Origin: Camarhynchus parvulus
Lineage: Eukaryota; Chordata; Aves; Passeriformes; Thraupidae
Direction of reading: 5' to 3'
NCBI RefSeq assembly: GCF_901933205.1
Contig: NC_044576.1
Location: 6,047,024 to 6,111,023, forward strand
Length of the DNA stretch: 64,000 nt
In this document: piece after piece, positions 62,501-64,000 of the stretch
How the letters are laid out: each line of letters starts with the position of its first letter
Numbering within the stretch: the stretch's first letter is position 1
Program-made: the position numbers and the translations under genes
The notes under the pieces: model-generated
Databases searched by the model: none
What the model saw: only the letters and a program-made list of their open reading frames with translations
Told to the model about the DNA's origin: nothing

Positions 62501-64000
62501 GGCCAAGTTCTGATCACTCAGGGTGATATGTGTGCACCTTGCAATATGGTTGTGTTTTAGGTTTATGTTTGGCATTTTCTGACTACTTCTTCCCCCTAGC
62601 AAATGGTAGGGGATCTGACAAGCTGGAGGAGGCTGTATTGTGTACTGAGAGGTGGCAAACTCCTTTGTTATTACTCACCTGAAGAAATTGAGGCTAAAGT
62701 GAAGCCAGCATTGACAGTTTCCATCAACAAGGTAAAATTGGTTGTATGGGGATTTTTTTGTTTGTTTTGTGGATTTTTTTTGGGGGGTGGTTAAAATTTA
62801 TTATTTGGGGGGGCATTCTTTTTAGTTTAAGAAATATGTGCAGTTATTTGGGCTCTAAGCTGCTGGTATGCAGAGTGCTTTATAGGTAGAATGAGGGTGG
62901 GATGTACTTCAGTGAAATTTGCAGTCCCCCAGCAGGAACATAACATTCCTTAGCTGTGGATGTAAATTCCTTCTATTGCATTAGACTGGTTAGCACAGAG
63001 GCAAAAAGGAGGGTGTTTTTCTATAGGAAAAGTAATAACCTTTTATATCACAGTTCTGTAAGACAGCCCTTGGAAATGTATTGCTTACAGTCCCCTAGCA
63101 ATGCTTTGGTAGACTTTTGTCCTCAGCAAGGTTAATTCCAACAAAAGCTTTTTTGTTGTTACACGTTATTTGGCCACAGTCTTAATTAGAAGGAGAAATG
63201 GAAAATTTTTCAAAATATTTTAGTGCCTTAAAATAAGCTGCTTTTCTTAATGCTGGTTTTGTCCAGAACATAATAACTTTGGAAACGCTGTTCTCTAGGA
63301 TGATATTATTGCTGTTGTTCATGCCCTGATTGAAAAACCTGAGTTTAAAATGTAATTGCTTACTATTTGGCCAAAGAAACTGTAATTAACCTGAAGTAAT
63401 ATTTAAATTAGGAAAGTAAATAAAAAACCAGCAACATGTAAATAAAAACAGTAACTTCCAATGTTATTGGAAGGACCTTCTAGAATGGCAAGCATTAAAG
63501 AGAACAGATGCTTTCAACAACTGGTTTTGGTGCAGGCACCAAGGGTTAATACCCCATAAGGATGGGCAGAGGAGTTAAATGCTGTTTGCAGTACTATGGC
63601 TGAGTTCATCTCACATAAGGGAACAGACCCATTTGGGAGCTGTGTTAAGCACAGGCTGCTCTGGGTTCTGCTGCTGCCCTGCAGTGCCAGGCAGGCCTGG
63701 GGCAGTGCTGGGGGCTCCAGGCAGGGCAGCTGGGGGCAGCAGGAGCCTTGGCCCCCACCCTGTTTGCCTTTCACCAATTCTCTTACCCCACTCATTACAT
63801 GGCTGCACAAACGCCTGGGCGGTGCAAGCACAGGGCTCAGCCCTGGCTGGGGACATGGGGGGGCAAGGGGTGACAAAGAATGATTCTTACAGCAGCAGAA
63901 TCAGCTCTAGGTGCCTTGAGTGTTCCTGGGAGAGGTGACTGCATTCTTGTTCAGAGTGAGACTGCTGTGGAGCCCACACATTTAAATGGATTGTAACAAT
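44228..64000 (+). CDS. RTKN2: RTKN2, rhotekin-2 (5' part; 9 coding exons, continues past the window)
   Basis: Exons 44228-44278, 47165-47364, 49110-49168, 52725-52778, 53661-53778, 55130-55330, 59887-59981, 61480-61586 and 62600-62731 join to 1,017 nt (339 codons), all GT-AG and all in phase. Human RTKN2 is about 609 residues, so a little over half is present. Residues about 18-85 are the HR1 (Rho-binding) region, with KINFELRMREGI and NLLVCNARI. Residues about 98-260 match the anillin-like region (IRIPLMW, DICFENVTI, WLPLYGNMCCRL). A Lys-rich patch covers 190-207. The PH domain starts near residue 297 (SWRRLYCVLRGGKL). From family knowledge, rhotekins are Rho-GTPase effectors with roles in cytoskeleton and cell survival, RTKN2 notably in lymphocytes. 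Residues 1-17 are not conserved with human; the start rests on phase and position. Confidence 0.96.
44279..47164 (+). other. RTKN2 intron 1
   Basis: 2.9 kb. The first 280 bp belong to the CpG island, then AT-rich. Nothing else recognised. Confidence 0.85.
47165..47364 (+). CDS. RTKN2: RTKN2 coding exon 2 (HR1 region)
   Basis: The acceptor is T-rich ending TGTAG; the donor is CA|GTGAGT. It encodes ECDTQEKINFELRMREG and then a leucine-rich helix with LLVCNARIRAY. This is the antiparallel coiled coil that binds Rho in rhotekins and closely matches human RTKN2. Confidence 0.96.
47365..49109 (+). other. RTKN2 intron 2
   Basis: 1.7 kb, no recognised elements. Confidence 0.9.
49110..49168 (+). CDS. 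RTKN2: RTKN2 coding exon 3
   Basis: 59 nt. The acceptor is TTTTTTGGAG, chosen because it restores the frame and gives FSENGTKDRTACRARVAIS, matching human FESKERTACKGKIAIS. Using the nearby TTTTCAG instead would shift the frame. The donor is CAG|GTAAGA. Confidence 0.93.
49169..52724 (+). other. RTKN2 intron 3
   Basis: 3.6 kb, markedly AT-rich from 50700 to 52600, with a short (AT)n run near 51318-51328. No exon or repeat recognised. Confidence 0.9.
52725..52778 (+). CDS. RTKN2: RTKN2 coding exon 4
   Basis: 54 nt after a strong pyrimidine tract ending TTCAG. It encodes DIRIPLMWKGSDHFSKKE, nearly identical to human. The donor is GTATGT. Start of the anillin-like region. Confidence 0.96.
52779..53660 (+). 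other. RTKN2 intron 4
   Basis: 0.9 kb, nothing recognised. Confidence 0.9.
53661..53778 (+). CDS. RTKN2: RTKN2 coding exon 5
   Basis: 118 nt after CTCTCCAG. It encodes RYAVFCLFRMGAEVFDT and then ITDICFENVTI, conserved with human. The donor is GTGAGT. Confidence 0.96.
53779..55129 (+). other. RTKN2 intron 5
   Basis: 1.35 kb, nothing recognised. Confidence 0.9.
55130..55330 (+). CDS. RTKN2: RTKN2 coding exon 6
   Basis: 201 nt after CCACTTCAG. It encodes EASPDFQVKVEVYSCCTEES and then the basic KKLAKKLKTSLSKATGKK (residues 190-207), conserved with human. The acidic linker that follows is variable. The donor is CA|GTAAGC. Confidence 0.96.
55331..59886 (+). other. RTKN2 intron 6
   Basis: 4.6 kb, the largest RTKN2 intron seen here. 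The last 0.5 kb (59400-59830) is richer in GC than the rest and keeps a long antisense frame open. No transposon recognised. Confidence 0.9.
59887..59981 (+). CDS. RTKN2: RTKN2 coding exon 7
   Basis: 95 nt after CACATTTAG. It encodes GAKYSLLAYTTLGLESAED and then THNLTITGN, aligning with human residues in the anillin-like region. The donor is G|GTAAGT. A long open frame on the opposite strand (60028-59330) overlaps it and is judged a shadow. Confidence 0.96.
59982..61479 (+). other. RTKN2 intron 7
   Basis: 1.5 kb, nothing recognised. Confidence 0.9.
61480..61586 (+). CDS. RTKN2: RTKN2 coding exon 8
   Basis: 107 nt after TTTCCCCCAG. It encodes EESSFWLPLYGNMCCRLV and then AGFLNQQ, almost identical to human. 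The donor is CAG|GTAAGG, phase 0. Confidence 0.97.
61587..62599 (+). other. RTKN2 intron 8
   Basis: 1.0 kb, nothing recognised. Confidence 0.9.
62600..62731 (+). CDS. RTKN2: RTKN2 coding exon 9 (start of PH domain)
   Basis: 132 nt after TTCCCCCTAG. It encodes QMVGDLTSWRRLYCVLRGGK and then YYSPEEIEAKVKPALTVSINK, the first strands of the pleckstrin-homology domain. The donor is AAG|GTAAAA, phase 0. The next exon is not within the remaining 1.27 kb. Confidence 0.97.
62732..64000 (+). other. RTKN2 intron 9 (partial)
   Basis: 1.27 kb to the window end. A T/G homopolymer-rich tract lies at 62748-62815. A GC-richer patch at 63640-63860 keeps frames open on both strands but shows no similarity. The rest of the PH-domain exons are expected beyond the window. 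Confidence 0.88.

Noticed and set aside
1..64000. CRISPR arrays, prokaryotic operons, tRNA or rRNA genes
   Set aside because: No regularly spaced repeats of CRISPR type and no RNA-gene cores recognised; the gene structures are vertebrate. A tRNAscan/Rfam search could still find small RNAs I cannot see by eye.

Overview
The window looks like nuclear DNA from a bird, most likely a songbird. It has split genes with GT-AG introns, two CpG islands, minus-oriented fragments that match the 3' part of CR1 LINEs, and ERV-type long terminal repeats of the kind common in passerines. There are no bacterial-style operons, CRISPR arrays or tRNA/rRNA genes that I could recognise.

Two genes are clear and lie head to head. 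ZNF365 is on the minus strand and complete at the coding level. Its four coding exons are 27689-26965, 17841-17661, 15750-15713 (only 38 nt) and 13200-12954. They join in frame into 396 codons plus a stop, encoding one C2H2 zinc finger and a long coiled coil. Its probable 3' UTR runs on to about 10770. RTKN2 (rhotekin-2) is on the plus strand and starts at 44228. Nine coding exons (339 codons) are visible, covering the HR1 Rho-binding region, the anillin-like region and the start of the PH domain; the rest lies beyond position 64000. The divergent ZNF365/RTKN2 neighbourhood is also seen on human 10q21, which supports orthology.

Layout: 1-10769 is intergenic DNA downstream of ZNF365, with a CR1 scrap, a 1,075-bp solo LTR (2504-3578) bounded by a perfect 5-bp duplication, and one copy of a roughly 300-bp dispersed repeat. 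10770-28000 is ZNF365 with its introns, 3' UTR and CpG island. 28300-43980 is the intergenic spacer between the two promoters, with a CR1 fragment (28556-28805), a second copy of the dispersed repeat (35152-35475) and a minus-strand ERV LTR (42722-43038). 43990-44560 is the RTKN2 CpG island, followed by RTKN2 to the end.

I found no convincing new multi-gene system. The points most worth a second look are the dispersed repeat with inverted termini and near-matching 8-bp flanks, an AU-rich element in the ZNF365 3' UTR, a perfect hairpin against the acceptor of the last ZNF365 exon, the 38-nt exon, and a triple 59-bp tandem repeat just inside ZNF365 intron 1.
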